The notes below the pieces were generated by a model. It was not told the origin of the DNA. It made no database searches and was given only the letters and a program-made list of their open reading frames with translations. Both the position numbers and the translations under genes were made by a program. Positions 46,251-59,190 of a stretch of DNA of 64,000 nucleotides are shown here, one piece after another (position 1 is the first letter of the stretch; the number at the start of each line of letters is the position of its first letter). This DNA comes from Cycas panzhihuaensis (lineage: Eukaryota > Cycadophyta): positions 199,213,741 through 199,277,740 of the forward strand of contig CM041465.1 of assembly GCA_023213395.1 (NCBI GenBank), written 5' to 3'.

Positions 46251-46950
46251 AGATTTAGATTCTAAGCATAATACAAGTGATAGGCACCCCTTAAGAATCC
46301 TCCCCAGACCATAAACTAAAAGTCTCTTTGGTAATCATTTCCTTTATATCTTTCCTTAAATGCCATAGAGTTAAAGGCATACTGTAAAAATCCCATATTA
46401 CCATCTTGATTAATAGTGGCATATTACTAAATTTCAATGACATAACCTTTACTAAATAAATTAACCTTTATATTATCCCCAAAATCAATTTCACTTGCTC
46501 TTTACTAGGATACCATACTCTTCATTGGGTAGGCATAATCAAGAATTAGCATATCCAAATTCTCACTTACCACTTAATATCTAATTTTTACACTCTATTT
46601 AAAGGAGGATTAGATGTTATCCTAGGAGTCTAATGGCTTCAAACCTTTAATGCATACAGCATAAATAACTCCCCTACTAACCCCTTTATCTTGTTTAAGG
46701 ATAACCTTAGTTAAGCATACAAACTCCATGGAATTTAACCTCTCCTAAAAAAATACCTCTCTTAACCTAATGTGTAAGAAACTAAATAGTAGTATAGGTT
46801 ACATAGTCTGTATCAATAATATTAAAGCCTAACCCATGATCCACCCTGGCATCTAAGCTATCTTGAACCAATATTAGTCTATATTTTCCCCTAGTGGATT
46901 TCACCATCCTATCAAGATGAAAAACCTTTATGAACTTATTAGTCTTAGAC
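46251..46950 (+). pseudogene. pol: G4 aspartic protease, active-site Asp to Asn
   Basis: At 46395-46430 the plus strand reads ITILINSGILLNF, matching the gypsy protease site I-D-S-G; the Asp codon is AAT (46412-46414). Stops follow. Confidence 0.68.
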
Positions 46951-47500
46951 CTTACTATAATTCATATTTTTAAAAGAATAAAATTAGAAAAATCACTACT
47001 ATGATTATGGATATGGGAATTACTCAATGAAGAAAAAGTCCTTACACTACCCCCATCATTCTTATTTAAAAAGGAGATGGATCTTTTCAACTACATTTGA
47101 TTACTAAAAGATCAACAAAATCATGTTAAAAAAACAAGTATCTACCCCCTTGATTGATGATATGTTTGATGAAATACATAGTGCCATAATATTCTCCAAG
47201 CTTGACCCCCAATTTGGGTACGATCAAATCCCCATTGCCCCTAAGGATTATTAAAATATTACCTTTTGTACACACCAAGACCACTTCAAATTTTAAGTCA
47301 TGTTGTTTGGTCTTTATAATAACCATGCCATGTTTAAATCTCTAATAAATAACAAATTTGTACCATATCCTTAAAATTTTATCATTGTCTTTTTTAATTA
47401 CATACTCATTTATAATTCCCTACCAACATCCCCAATACTTAGAAGTCATCCTTAAGTCCTCCACTCAATAACAACTCTATGCTAAATTATTTAAATATGA
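46951..47500 (+). pseudogene. pol: G4 reverse transcriptase
   Basis: Plus strand: PLIDDMFDEIHSAIIFSKLD and PQFGYDQIPIAP (motif A Asp kept), DHFKF-VMLFGLYN, then FIIVFFNYILIYN. Motif C should be F-F-D-D; here it is F-F-N-Y (codons 47396-47401), so both catalytic Asp residues are gone. Confidence 0.82.
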
Positions 47501-47950
47501 ATTTAGGAAATTTAAATTACAATGCCTTTCCCACATTATTTTCTCTAAGGGTATCTAGGTTAGCCTAGATAAATTTTTAATTATTCTTACTTGTCCAGCC
47601 TATTAAAGCCTTACTTGGCTATGAATTTTCTTGGGGCTCACTATTTCTACCATTGTTTTTCCAACAACTATGCTTCTCTTATCAGTTGCCTCACTAATTT
47701 ACTTTGTAAAGACTTACTTTAGTGGTCTCCTTCTATAAACAAAGCCTTTAGCTACCTTAAAATAATTATGACCTCCATTCATATCTTTGTTACTTTAAAT
47801 TTCTCTCAACTATTTTAACTTCAATATAACACCTCTTATTCAACTTTGGTATAATAGTCATGCAAAATTTTGACCTAATTATATTTAAGAGTATTAAGCT
47901 TAAAATGCATAAGTGTTGCTTCACTATATATTAAAAGGAGATGAAATTTA
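47501..47950 (+). pseudogene. pol: G4 RNase H remnant
   Basis: A gypsy connection and RNase H are expected here. Only scattered similarity is left: HIIFSKGI-VSLDKF and ALLGYEFSWG on the plus strand. Stops are dense. Confidence 0.5.
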
Positions 47951-48803
47951 TTTTACATGTGTTAGATAAATGGTGCTAACACATCCTTGACTCATGCTCA
48001 CCATCCTAATTGATTGTCACAGCCTTCACCATCTTCCTAACCAGTTAGTCCTACCTGAAGAAAGCTAAGTGGATTAATCAGTGTTAGGTGTTAAACTTTA
48101 TATAAGAAATCCAAGGACAATATTATTATTAATTCTCTATCTTGCCTTCTATCTAAACCCATCATTCATGCTATCTCTAAACCTTAATCCACTTAGCTAG
48201 CTAAGTTGGCCATAACTAATCCATCCTAGCATGATTACATCCATTGGACTATAAACATCTACATTCAAAAAAATGGATCTGAACATAATATCCATCTCCT
48301 TTATAAAAATTGTATCTTCATCCACCTTACATCCTCTTTCATTCCCTACATCCTCTCTAAATACTATTCCACCCACTTAGGTAGCCGCTTTGGCTTTAAT
48401 AAAACCTATTGTCATATTTGTATTGATTTTTACTGGTCATATATAAAGTCTAATATCCTTGCCTTCACCTCTTAATGTGACATATTCCAACATAACAAAC
48501 TTGAGTTAATTTCTTAGTGAGGACTTCTCTAACCCTTGCATATTCCCCAAGGTAAATGATAGGATATTACCATAGGATTTATCACTAACCTTCCATCATT
48601 TGTTACGTTCAACTCCATCTTAGTTATCATTGATAGAATAATCAAGTATGCTTACTTCTTACCATTTCACACCACTTATAAGGTCCCTCACCTTATTAAT
48701 CTAAATATCAATTGATTTTCTATCTTTATGGGTTTCCTTCTACCATATATATGGCCAGGACCCCAAGTTTACCAGTTTATTTTGGCAAGAGCTCTTTCCT
48801 ATT
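47951..48803 (+). pseudogene. pol: G4 integrase, first part
   Basis: Plus strand near 48560-48790: ITIGFITNLPSF, NSILVIIDRIIKYAYFLPFH, TTYKVPHLIN, then FWQELF at the C3 junction. Gypsy integrase core; continues at 55982 after C3. Confidence 0.82.
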
Positions 48804-49233
48804 GTTAGAAAGGTTAATGTTACTTTTTAAGTTATTAAGGTCAATGTTATAAAGTTTTAACATTTAATTATTATTCATTATGTAAAGTTCATTGAAATTA
48901 GCAACTGTCCATTTCAACGAATCTTTCACTTCTTAAAAATCCTCTCCTAGAATCTAGGAGAGATAATGGAAGGTTGTCTAGTTGTCCTAAGCCTATCTTA
49001 AGGCTAGTCTAAAATCTTTAGCTGGTATGTAGGTGGTATTCATGTTCATGTCTGATTATCATGGCTATGTAAATGTTTTTAGAAATAGAATTTCTCTTTA
49101 AGAGGTGGTTTTTCTTCCCTATAAGGGGTTTTCCACTTGCCAAATATGTGTATCTGTGCAATATTATTTTGATGATTGTGTATGCTCATTTTTTAGATCC
49201 TCTTGATATTGTACATGATATTAATCTTTAACA
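48804..49233 (+). repeat. C3 5' LTR
   Basis: TGTTAGAAAGG to CTTTAACA. Contains the palindrome CTCTCCTAG-AAT-CTAGGAGAG near 48945-48966; the other LTR has one base changed in it. Confidence 0.94.
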
Positions 49234-49245
49234 TGGTATCAGAGC
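49234..49245 (+). promoter_or_regulatory. C3 primer-binding site
   Basis: TGGTATCAGAGC, a perfect initiator tRNA-Met complement, directly after the LTR. Confidence 0.95.
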
Positions 49246-50335
49246 CATATGCCAGGTTTGTCCTAGATCTATATATATATCACTTCTTATAATGCTCTTT
49301 TGCCCAGTTCTCAGATCTAGTGTGTTTTCCTGAGGCTAGAAGCCTTACTATCATCAACGATTCACATTCTTTTGAACAAGAAAACTGAGGACCAATTACT
49401 CCATTCCTATCATCAAGTACAAAACTCTATGGAATGTATCCTTCTAGTGGAAGAAGGCCATTCTCAAAATAAAACTCCATCTGTACATTAAAATTCTTCA
49501 ACAGAATATGAGAGAAAACTAGCTAATATCTTTAAGGGAGATTATAGCCTAAAAGAAGCCCTTGGGGTCCCAGACCTGTCTGTCTTCTTTGCTCTACCTT
49601 TCTCCTCCTCATGGTTCACTTGAAAATCCTCTCTTAAATGTCTAGACGAGGATAGGTGCAGGAGATGTCTCCCAACCAACACCGCAACCTACCAAGTCGA
49701 TTTTATCTCTAAGTCATTTTCCTCCTTCCATAATCTCGTTGCTACCCAACCAACATGATCTCCTCCTAGTATGCACCTGCTATAACAACTAAGAAGCACT
49801 TGTTAATGGCTCCATTTAATCGAACTCTGCTCCAAATAAGATGTTTCCAGAAGCTCTGTCCATAGTCATGTAAGAGAACAAAGAGGAGAAGGTGGAAAAA
49901 GATAATAGTAAATGCTTGAGAAGAAAACACCAACATTGATTCACGACTGGACAACGTGATACAGAGGAGACGCCAACACTGAGAACTGAAATCAACCATG
50001 AGATAGAGAAGATGCCAATTATGTTTGACCCGTAGACCTCAACAACATTGTGGCCACTGTTGTTGAATGCCATCGGACGTCACGCCACTCGCAGACTTAA
50101 ACGCCATAGTCATCGCCTCGAATGCAAAGCCGTCGCTAATCTAAAGCTAAAGAACCAGCTCTCAACACCATACAAAGACGAAGATTCATCATTGCTGACT
50201 CAACCTGGAATAGTTAGGGTTTCATTAACAAATAACGATCCCATTGTTAAAATAAATTTGATATATTTTTATTTTAATAAAAAATCTTGTATTTTTTTAA
50301 TATTTAATTCGAGTCTATGTCGCCTCACCCCCCAT

Positions 50336-50336
<1 letters not shown>

Positions 50337-50398
<62 letters not shown>
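50337..50398. repeat. (TA)n microsatellite
   Basis: About 60 bp of pure TA in the C3 leader. Confidence 0.97.
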
Positions 50399-50400
<2 letters not shown>

Positions 50401-50785
50401 TTTAAAATTAAACTTAGTTAACTTTAAGGTAATTATGTAATTAATTAAAACATACATTCTTGAAGGGCCTACCTCTCTTATTTTTTTATTAATTCATCTT
50501 AATTTAAAAACTCCCCTTCCCTTAATCATTTATTTTTAAACCTTATTATTTAAATGTTAGTACATAGTTAAAACCACCCCCTTATCCATCATTTAATAAA
50601 TTCATAAAACTTTAGTATTTCTTAAATTGATTTGATAATTTCATTTTTTGATTTAACATTAATTTACTGCTTCTTTATAAAATTAATTAATTATTCTCCT
50701 CTCTCCTTATTAAACCAATTATAACATAATTTAAATTCTTTTGAAAGATAATCATAGTTATAAGATAAATTGGGCTAAATACAAA

Positions 50786-50808
50786 CCCCACCCCCCCCCC
50801 CCCCCCCC
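50786..50808. repeat. Poly-C run
   Basis: A run of about 17 C within ACCCCACCC...CAC. Length may be a sequencing error. Confidence 0.9.
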
Positions 50809-51300
50809 ACTTCACCACTCTTAAAAATGAAATCATTAGCTATATAATAAAGCAGTTTTTATAATTAGCACATTAAGTATCTTAATTTTTAATCTTTCTC
50901 GTTAATAACCTGTAATTTGTTACAAATTAATTTTTTTTTTCTTTTCTTTAATCAACTTAATATTCTTTCAAAATATTAAGTTATATTAATAACAAGGGAA
51001 GTATTTATCACTAATTTTCTTTTTTTCTCTAAGGGGATGATATTTAAACAAATTATCTAAATTAACAGCAATGATCCTAAACACTTTTATTCATGTCTCT
51101 ACCACAAATATCTGATTTAAACATCTCTATTAATTATCTATGGAAAATTAAAGGATACCTTTAATGTTCAATTGTTATCAATGAGTTTTGTGAATCATTA
51201 ATTTATCTACAGTCAAACTTGTCAAACCTCTTTCAAGAGGATCTCTAAACTTGACAAAACCTATTTCAAGAGGATCTCTAATCATTGTTTTGTATTCATA

Positions 51301-52235
51301 ATGGCACTCACAGCAAGTTCAACCCCCTGTATACCAATTCCAGTTTTAAATAGCTCAAATTATGCCGACTGGAAGAATCGAACATCCCATTAGTTTAAAT
51401 AGCAAAAGATATGGCAATATGTTACAGGTAAATTTATAAAACCCAAAGACAAAAAATTAGAAAGCTATATGGTCTATCTGATGAATTGTGATGGAGCCCT
51501 AGGCACCATCCTATCAACTCTTTCACCAAACATTAGTCAATAATTTTCTAATACAGACAAACTTGAAACCGTCTAGAAAACCCTTAAGGAGATATATGAC
51601 AAGGTTGATACACAACAATTAGCTATCCTAGAACAACAATTATATGACCTCAAGTATGATGACTTTTCTAAATTCAAAGATTTCTTATCCAAAATTTAAC
51701 TTATCAACAAAGAACTAGAGAATTGTATTGAATCTATAGTAAAAGTAGGTGATAAAGAAGAAAAAGTCATGCATGCCAAAGACGACGATACACTCATTCG
51801 GTTGGCAATAAACAAACTTTCAAAGTATTTTAATCTCTTTAAAACTACTAGACAGCAAGTTAGTAATCCACAAATAACCTTCAATTAGTTGACAAATCAA
51901 CTAATAGAACACCAAACAATGTTAATTCAAACCAAAAAATTAAAGGATCCTTCTTAGGCTTTCTTTTCAAAATCAAAACTTCAACATAAAACTAAACATC
52001 AAAATAATTATAATAGTAGTCCTAAGTTTCAGAAACCTCACAGAGGTCCACCATCTACTTCTCAAAATAATACTGAGTATTCTAGACCACCAAGATACCA
52101 GAATACCTCTAAACAGTTCGTTCCAAATCTGAACATTGTAAATCCTTCACAGAATATTAGTTGTGCTTATTGCCATAAACAAGCCTACACTATTAATGTT
52201 TGTAAAAATGGAATAGCTTCAAAAGCTTAGAAAGC
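51301..52235 (+). pseudogene. gag: C3 Gag
   Basis: Starts at ATG 51301: MALTASSTPCIPIPVLN, SSNYADWKN, then EIYDKVDTQQLAILEQQLYD, LAINKLSKYFNLFK and, near 52160-52205, CAYCHKQAYTINVC. The last is a zinc knuckle in which the His appears to be Tyr. UBN2-type copia Gag, with about seven stops, several at places where Trp or Gln is likely. Confidence 0.88.
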
Positions 52236-52740
52236 TTCTAAGGGAATTTAATCCTGACCCCAATCATATAATTGGTCTTTAACTACTTCTACCTCTTCCT
52301 TTGTTGCTCTATCTAGTATATCACCGCAATGAATTCTTCACTTTGGTGCTTCCCATCACATGACATGACACTAAGAGAATTTAACCACTTATCAATCTGA
52401 TACTAACTTTGAAAAAGAGATTTCTTTCAGGAGTAGATCTAAACTCAAAGTGAAAGGATCGGATGATGTCACTCTGAATGATGGTTTAATCAAAGTCATA
52501 TTCTACATACTTGGTTTGTTACCAAATCTTCTTTCTATTTACCAAATCTGCTAGAAAGATCTTATTATCGAATTCTGAAAAGATAAATTTATTATTAAAG
52601 AACCATTAAAAATAAATAAATCTATTGCCTTTGGACTTGTTGATCATAAAATAGGTCTTTATAACTTAATTAATTTACAAAATACTAAAATAAAGTCCTT
52701 TAGTACCTTTATAGCCAAATTTGACCCAGTTAGTAAATTA
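52236..52740 (+). pseudogene. pol: C3 protease
   Basis: Near 52330-52370 the plus strand reads ILHFGASHHMT; copia elements have D-S-G-A-S here, so the Asp is replaced by His. Then FYILGLLPNLLSI and, before the integrase, the usual linker. Confidence 0.75.
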
Positions 52741-53680
52741 TGGAATGTACGGTTTGTCCATACTAGCTATGGCAAACTTCACTATCTAAAAAGACATGGT
52801 ATAGTTCATGATCTTCCTATCCTAAATACTATTTATGGTGTTTGCGAAGCCTATATAACAGGTAAGGAACACATGGATCCCTTTCAACATCAGACCCAAT
52901 TCAAAGTAAAAGTTCCACTTGAACTTGTTCACTCTGATATATGTGGAACATTCCATGTAACTTCATACTCTAGCAATTGTTATTTCATCATCTTTATTGA
53001 TTATTTTTGAAAAAATATTGGGTGTACACACTTAAGACTCGTAATCAAGTGTTTGATATCTTCACTAAATTCAAAAGACTTGTCGAAAATCAATCAAACT
53101 CAAAAATTTAAATTTTCAGATTTGACAATGCTAAAGAATACGTAAGTAGCAAATTTATTTCCTTTTGCAAAAAACATGGAATTCAATTTCAATATTCTAT
53201 TGCTTACACTGCACAATAAAACAGTGTTGTTGAACATAAAATCTGTACTCTAGTTGAAATGACTTGATGCATGCTACATGCAAAGAATCTTGATCTAAAG
53301 TTATGGGCAGAAATAATTGTTTGGTCTAACTATCTCCTAAATCGCCTACCTAGTAAGACCTTAAAGAATATTACACTGAAACAGAAATAGTCTAGTCATA
53401 AACCTTCAGTTAAACATCTTAGAATCTTTGTAAGTATTGCGTGGCGACATGTTCCCAAAGAAAAATACAAGAAACTATATCCTAAAAGTTTAAAATATAT
53501 CTTCGTTGGTTACAACGAAGAGAGCAAAGCTTACAGACTTCTAGATCCAATCACGCATAAGATCTCAATCTTACGTGATATAATATTTGATGAAGAAGGA
53601 TCTACATCAAATTCTACTTACGTAGAACTCCCAATTGAGAATTTGTTAACCAACACTTATTTAGTTGGACCCCTCAGAAA
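52741..53680 (+). pseudogene. pol: C3 integrase
   Basis: Plus strand: LWNVRFVHTSYGKLHYLKRH, VPLELVHSDICGTFHVTSYS (first catalytic Asp), FDNAKEYVSSKFISFCKK (second Asp), NSVVEHKICTLVEM, where the catalytic Glu is kept (V-E-H), and LWAEIIVWSNYLLNRLPSK. Two frameshifts near 53010 and 53110 and some stops. Confidence 0.88.
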
Positions 53681-55465
53681 GACAACCTAACTCTGAAACG
53701 ATAGAATCCTTATCCACACAAGTCCAGAACTGGACTCTATCTGAGCTAACCATAATAGATCATTCCTCTCAATATAGTTCTTTAGATTAACTTATGACTA
53801 TAGAAACTATCATAAACAAACATCCTATATGGGTAAAGAAAACTCTTTATGATGCTAGATCTGACATAGGTAATCCTTCAAATACTAGGAGAACACGTTC
53901 TAAAAAATTAGAAACTAAGTATATACTAATAACCAAAATAATAGCCAGTGATGATCCTAAAATATTTAAACAAGCTAGTAATAATCTCATATGGCAGCAA
54001 GCCATGTAAATTAAAATATATGCTTTAAAAAAGAATTAAACTTGGGATCTTGTTACTTTACTGCTAGGAAAGAATCTAGTTGATTATAAATGAATTTATC
54101 AAACTAAATTTAATTCATCAGGAGCTATTAAAAAATATAAAGCTCGCTTAGTTACAAAAGGTTTCTCACAAATTGATGGCATTGATTATAATGAAACATT
54201 CACCTCTATTACAAAAATGAATACTATCAAAACTATTATTGCTCTAACAGCCAATTTTGGTTGGGAAATCCATCAAATGAATGTTAAGAGCACTTTTTTA
54301 AATGGTGATCTCGAAGAAGAAATATACATGATTCAACCTCCTGGCTTTATTAAAAATCCTAACTTAGTTTGCAAGTTAAAGAAATCAATCTATAGATTGA
54401 AACAAACTCCTCAAGCTTAGTATACAAAGGTATATGATTAACTTACTCAAAATGGATACACTAGATGTATTAGTGACCCAAACCTCTCCTTTAAATGTGA
54501 AGATAAGAATATTACCATATTAATTCTATATGTTGATGATATCATCATTACAGGATCTTCAAATAATAACATTCATCAACTAAAAATAACCTTGATGAAT
54601 AAATTTAAAATGACCGATTTAAGTCTCCTGCACTATTTTCTTAGATTACAAATTTACCAACATGAATAAAAAATAATTGTATCTTAACCAAAATACATTG
54701 TAGACTTAATCAAAAGGTTTAACATGGAAAATGCTAAACCTACTTCTAATCCCTTACAATTAGGAGTTAAGTTATCTATTGATTGTTCTACAGTACTTTG
54801 TGATCCAACATTATATAGGCAACTTATTGGTAGCCTAATTTATCTAATACATACTCGACTTGATATATCCTATGCTATTGCTCTATATTTACGATATATG
54901 TAAAAACCATATGAATCACACTAGAAAGCCGTTAAACGTATTCTTAGATATCTACAAAATACTATTTTTTATGGCCTAACTTATAACATTTTCAATAATC
55001 CTATGATATTAACAGGATATACTGATTCAGATTGGGAAGGAGACTCCAATAGTCGTAAATCAACAGTTGGTTATGTTTTTTTCCTAGATTCCTCACCAAT
55101 TACTTGGTCTAGTAAAAAGATACAAGCTCTAGCATTATCAACAACAAAAGTTGAATATTGAGCACTTGTTGAAGCAAGCAAATAAGCATTATGGATGAAA
55201 TCTCTTTTAAATAAAATTGGTCTATTTCCTAACTCTTCTATAGAACTTAAAGTCGATAATTAAAGTGCTATTGCTATTGCTACCAATTTAGTTGCTCATT
55301 CTAGAACTAAACATATAGAATTGCATCAACATTTTATCCGTAATCTTATTATTGATAATATTATTCATTTGTCTTATTATCCTATAGATCTACAGGTTGC
55401 TAATATCCTTATAAAACCATTGACTAAAGTCAAGTTTTTAAACCTACAATATTTGTTAAAGATAA
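53681..55465 (+). pseudogene. pol: C3 reverse transcriptase and RNase H
   Basis: Plus strand: KKYKARLVTKGFSQIDGIDY, WEIHQMNVKSTFLNGDLEEE (motif A Asp is Asn, codon 54280-54282), QPPGFIKNPNLVCKLKKSIY, ILYVDDIIITGSS (motif C intact), LIGSLIYLIHTRLDISYAIA, then RNase H with LTGYTDSDWEGDSNSRKST and the tail KHIELHQHFIRNLI. About a dozen stops. The C-terminal end is at about 55465. Confidence 0.92.
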
Positions 55466-55539
55466 AATAAGTCTCCATCAAAAAGGGATCAATATGATGA
55501 AGGCCTTCTTTATCTTCTATATTGTACAAAAGGTTAACA

Positions 55540-55550
55540 TTAAAGGGGGA
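55540..55550 (+). promoter_or_regulatory. C3 polypurine tract
   Basis: TTAAAGGGGGA directly before the LTR. Confidence 0.95.
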
Positions 55551-55981
55551 TCTTAGAAAGGTTAATGTTACTTTTTAAGTTATTAAGGTCAATGTTATAA
55601 AGTTTTAATGTTTAATTATTATTCATTATGTAAAGTTTGTTGAAATGAGCAACTACCCATTTCAACGAACCTTTCACTTCTTAAAAGGCCTCTCCTAGAA
55701 TCTATGAGAGATAATAGGAGGTTGTATGGTTGTCCTAAGTTTGTCTTAAGGCTAATCTAAAATATTTGGTTGGTATGTAGATGGTATTCATATTCATGTC
55801 TGATTATCATGGCTATGTAAATGTTTTCAAAAATAGAATTTCTCTTTAAGATATGGTTTTTCTTCCCTAAAAGAGGTTTTCCACTTAGAAAACATGTGTG
55901 TCTATGCAATATTATTTTGATGACTATGTATGCTCAATTTTTAGATCTCGTTGATATTGTACATGATACTGATCTTTAACA
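55551..55981 (+). repeat. C3 3' LTR
   Basis: TCTTAGAAAGG (from TG) to CTTTAACA. Nearly co-linear with 48804-49233. Confidence 0.94.
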
Positions 55982-56879
55982 TATATCTTAGGAACTTCCT
56001 TTGATATAAGTTTAGTATGACACTTATAGACTAATGGTAAGTCAATGGTCCTTAATAAAATAGTAGAATTCTATCTACATCATTTTGCCTTAGAGCATTA
56101 AAACAAGTGGACCTCTTGGTTAGCCCTCATTGAATACTAGTATAACTACTTTCATCATTACACTATTGACATATCCCTATTCATGGCCCTTTATGGTTAT
56201 CCCCCACCATCCCATCATACCCTTGCCACTAACTTATAAATGACTACCATGTAGTAGAAACTCTAGCACATGGATCAAATTTTCCATACTCTCAAGTAGA
56301 ACTTATTCACCACCCAAATCACATGAAAGAACTCATTGACCTCCATCATTCTAATTATTAATTTTTAGTGAGTGACCTTGTATTTCTCCACTTCTAATCG
56401 CATAAGCAATAATCCTTAAAGTAAATAAAAAATCACAAATGAATCCCCTATCATGTCAATCCTTACGAAATTCTCTAACATATTAAAAAAGTTGCTTATA
56501 TCATTGAACCCCCCCTGAACACTAAGATTCATAATGTTTTCTATATTTCTTTCCTCAAAAAAGCATCTTGGTAAATCCACCACCATATAAACTATCCTTC
56601 TTATCCTTAATAAAGAGTAAGTCCTCATTATTCCTCTTAATCTATCTTAGTTAGTTGACAATACTACATCTATAATAGGATTATCTCTAAGCACCTTCTA
56701 TAACAAATTAGATATGAAGCAGAAGAAGTAACATAAGAATTGATAAAATTTGTTTATCAACATCCATATCTTCTTAGTTTCATGGACTTAACATCTCAAG
56801 GGAAGGGACCTATTACATAGCTACCATCAACAATCAGACCTAACCGCTAACACATGTGACTAGTAAACTTAATTGTTAG
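55982..56879 (+). pseudogene. pol: G4 integrase, second part
   Basis: Continues after C3 with ILGTSFDISLV; then LNKIVEFYLHHFALEH, NKWTSWLALIEY and LFMALYGYPPPS. Typical gypsy integrase wording. No chromodomain could be read beyond 56400, where stops are dense. Confidence 0.75.
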
Positions 56880-57204
56880 TGTTAACTATTAACATTTATC
56901 TGTGGCCCACTTACTCTTGCCAATGGAATGCATGTTGATAATAGTTGCTAATGAAAATTCATGAAGGATGGCCCTATTATCTTTATAAGGCCCCACCAAA
57001 TATAAAGGAAGAATTATGGTATACGTGAAATATTATATATATCATACTGTAATACTAATTTAGTTTTCTTTTAGGTGTCTTTTAATTCTATAATCTATCT
57101 TCTTATTAATAAAGGTTAATTTATTATACTACTATTCATAATAATATACCCTTTGAGATCTCTTAGTCAAATATTTATAGTATTAATCGGGTAGACCTAT
57201 CCTA
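56880..57204 (+). repeat. G4 3' LTR
   Basis: TGTTAACT to ATCCTA; pairs with 43650-43977. Confidence 0.9.
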
Positions 57205-57600
57205 AGATTTAAGTTGGCTACAAATTCTAGAACATCAAGTTTTACCCATTATTCTTTTTTTCAAGTGCTCTTAATATCCTCTCCTCATATGATGGTAGTT
57301 CCTGTTATTTCTCTTTATCATGTTCTACTTTAGATTTAGGCTCTATTTTACATCATTGTCATATATGCTTGGATCTTAAGCAAATTTCTTGTTATCTCAT
57401 CACCACCTCAATAAGCTCTTCTACTTTCCTTTGTACCTCTTATATATTTTTATTCAACTGTGTAGTTTCTCCTCTTCTTATTTTTATCTTTTTTACTTCT
57501 TATAAACACTTTAGGCTACTTCAATAATTCTCAAATAAACTTATGCAAAAAAATATAGAAACTCACTGAAGTCTACTGCAATCTTCCTTTTTTCTCTTAG
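57205..57600 (-). pseudogene. gag: G3 Gag, N-terminal piece
   Basis: On the minus strand from about 57500: VQRKVEELIEVVM, LPSYEERILRALEKKN. Charged, helix-like N-terminal Gag sequence, in the right place and direction to join the G3 Gag core ending at 43649. Past 57600, TATGGTTTAGCTCTAAG on the minus strand may be its worn-out primer-binding site. Confidence 0.55.
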
Positions 57601-59190
57601 AGCTAAACCATACTCTAATATTAGAAGATGGGAAGGAGGTTCCTTTAATAACAAAGTATGCATGTAAAAGAAGTTAAGAAATTTATAATAAAAATAAAGC
57701 TAATATTCACAAGAATACCTTTGGTAAAGATTTTCTATCTTCTATTCCAAAAAGACTAAAAAAAATCATTTTCTTACAATTTTAAAGTATTTAAATTTGA
57801 AAGTCATTTTCTTACAATTTTAAAGTATTCAAAATTGAGGCATCTATCCATGAAAAAATCCTAATTACTATCTCCTAAAATTAGGTAACTGATTTAGAGC
57901 AAAAAAGTTCCTAATTTAAAATTTTACTATTTTTGGCAAATTTCTAACTATTATTATTTTTAGTAAATTTTTAAAAGATCTTAAATTCACTCAAAAATTA
58001 TCTAATGGCTAGTTAAAAATATCATGAGCCACATAAAATTTTAATCTTCTAATTACCTTACCTAAACATAATTAATATTTTATATCCTAAAAGTCACATC
58101 TTACCCTTTTAAGAACTTTTATACAGTTAAACTAAAAATTCAATTTTGAGACCCTAAAATACCTTTTCTTAAGGATGTCTATGTAGATATACTAATGCCT
58201 ATGGTAATTCTATATAGCTAATTTATACTATAACTTATAAATCTTAACCCAAACACTAATTTTAGTAGTTGCTTTATTAAAAATAGACTAGTGATAATGG
58301 TGATATACTAGTTTTAGTACACGTAAAAGTTTTGCACTAAGATTATAGATGCTATTACATAAAATTTAAACCTTTATAAAGTTTATAATTATACTCCAAA
58401 ATCTATAATATAATCACTCTAATTATTCTAAACAAGCATAATTGACTCAAATATATAGTTTCTTTTCTTAAATTTATCCATTTATATCCCTAAAATTATA
58501 AATCTATAATAATATTCTAATTGGCAAAAACATGGTCTAATGTGACTTATGATAAGTATTATAAGGTCGTTGATTGATTAGAAGTACAAATACTTCAATA
58601 ATAATGAATATCAAAATTTAGGAAAAAAATAACACAAATAACCACTTTGAATTATATTAAAAAGAAAAAATACTCATAAGATAATAAAGATGGTAATGCA
58701 AAAATTAATAAAAATGTAATTAATATAATAGCTTTCAATAGAATAAAATAATATCTAATAATAAAACTTATTTATATTACAAAGCTTCCACAAAATAGCA
58801 AAAAAGTCTTCTATAAATGCTTGTCCCTCTTTGAGGCAAAGAAGAATTCTAAAATGAAATCTCCTCCTAAAGAAATAAAGGAAATAGATAAAATTTAAAA
58901 CGATAATCTTCCAAATGAACTAACCACTCCTTATATATGGTTGTGTATCTAATTCCTACTAAAATCATATGATATCTTAAGCTAGGGCCATTCCTAAATA
59001 ATAATTAATAAAGTAAATTGAAACCAATCTCTAGCAATTTATATTTAAGACTATAAACTTAAAACTAGCATAACTTTTTTATATGATATCTATTTGGAGC
59101 TCACAACTACTAATTTACAAGCTAATAAGAATAACTATATTTTATAATTTCTTTTAATATCATAATTATAAATAACTAATATATCATAAT
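57601..59190. other. AT-rich region, perhaps the G3 5' LTR and flank
   Basis: Should contain the G3 5' LTR, but its partner is not in the window, so it cannot be delimited. A 33-37 bp unit CATTTTCTTACAATTTTAAAG is repeated in tandem at 57765-57836. No coding sense seen. Confidence 0.4.
57765..57836. repeat. Two-copy short tandem repeat
   Basis: CATTTTCTTACAATTTTAAAG recurs after about 35 bp with few changes. Confidence 0.85.

Larger units (their letters stand above)
49246..51300 (+). other. C3 5' leader
   Basis: About 2 kb. The segment 49620-50240 is richer in GC and CpG than the rest (for instance 50070-50150). Then (TA)n at 50337-50398, a run of about 17 C near 50790-50808, and AT-rich DNA. 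No domain recognised; the open frame at 50048-50440 runs into the microsatellite and is probably chance. Confidence 0.6.
48804..55981 (+). mobile_element. C3: Ty1/copia element inserted in the G4 integrase
   Basis: LTRs 48804-49233 and 55551-55981 (430 and 431 bp), a perfect primer-binding site, gag, protease, integrase, RT, RNase H in copia order, and a classical polypurine tract. The host integrase reads W-Q-E-L-F-P-I-L-G-T if C3 and one copy of TAT are taken out, which fixes the insertion site. LTRs differ at a small number of places. Confidence 0.94.
43650..57204 (+). mobile_element. G4: Ty3/gypsy element carrying a foldback and C3, inserted in G3
   Basis: LTRs 43650-43977 (328 bp) and 56880-57204 (325 bp), primer-binding site at 43980. 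Plus-strand order: leader, gag, protease, RT, RNase H, integrase. C3 sits in the integrase; a 208 bp foldback sits in the leader. Without these, G4 is about 6.2 kb. I could not find a clean target-site duplication. Heavily decayed. Confidence 0.88.

Noticed and set aside
57601-57640. Primer-binding site of G3 (TATGGTTTAGCTC)
   Set aside because: Too degraded to call as a feature; mentioned only as a possibility.
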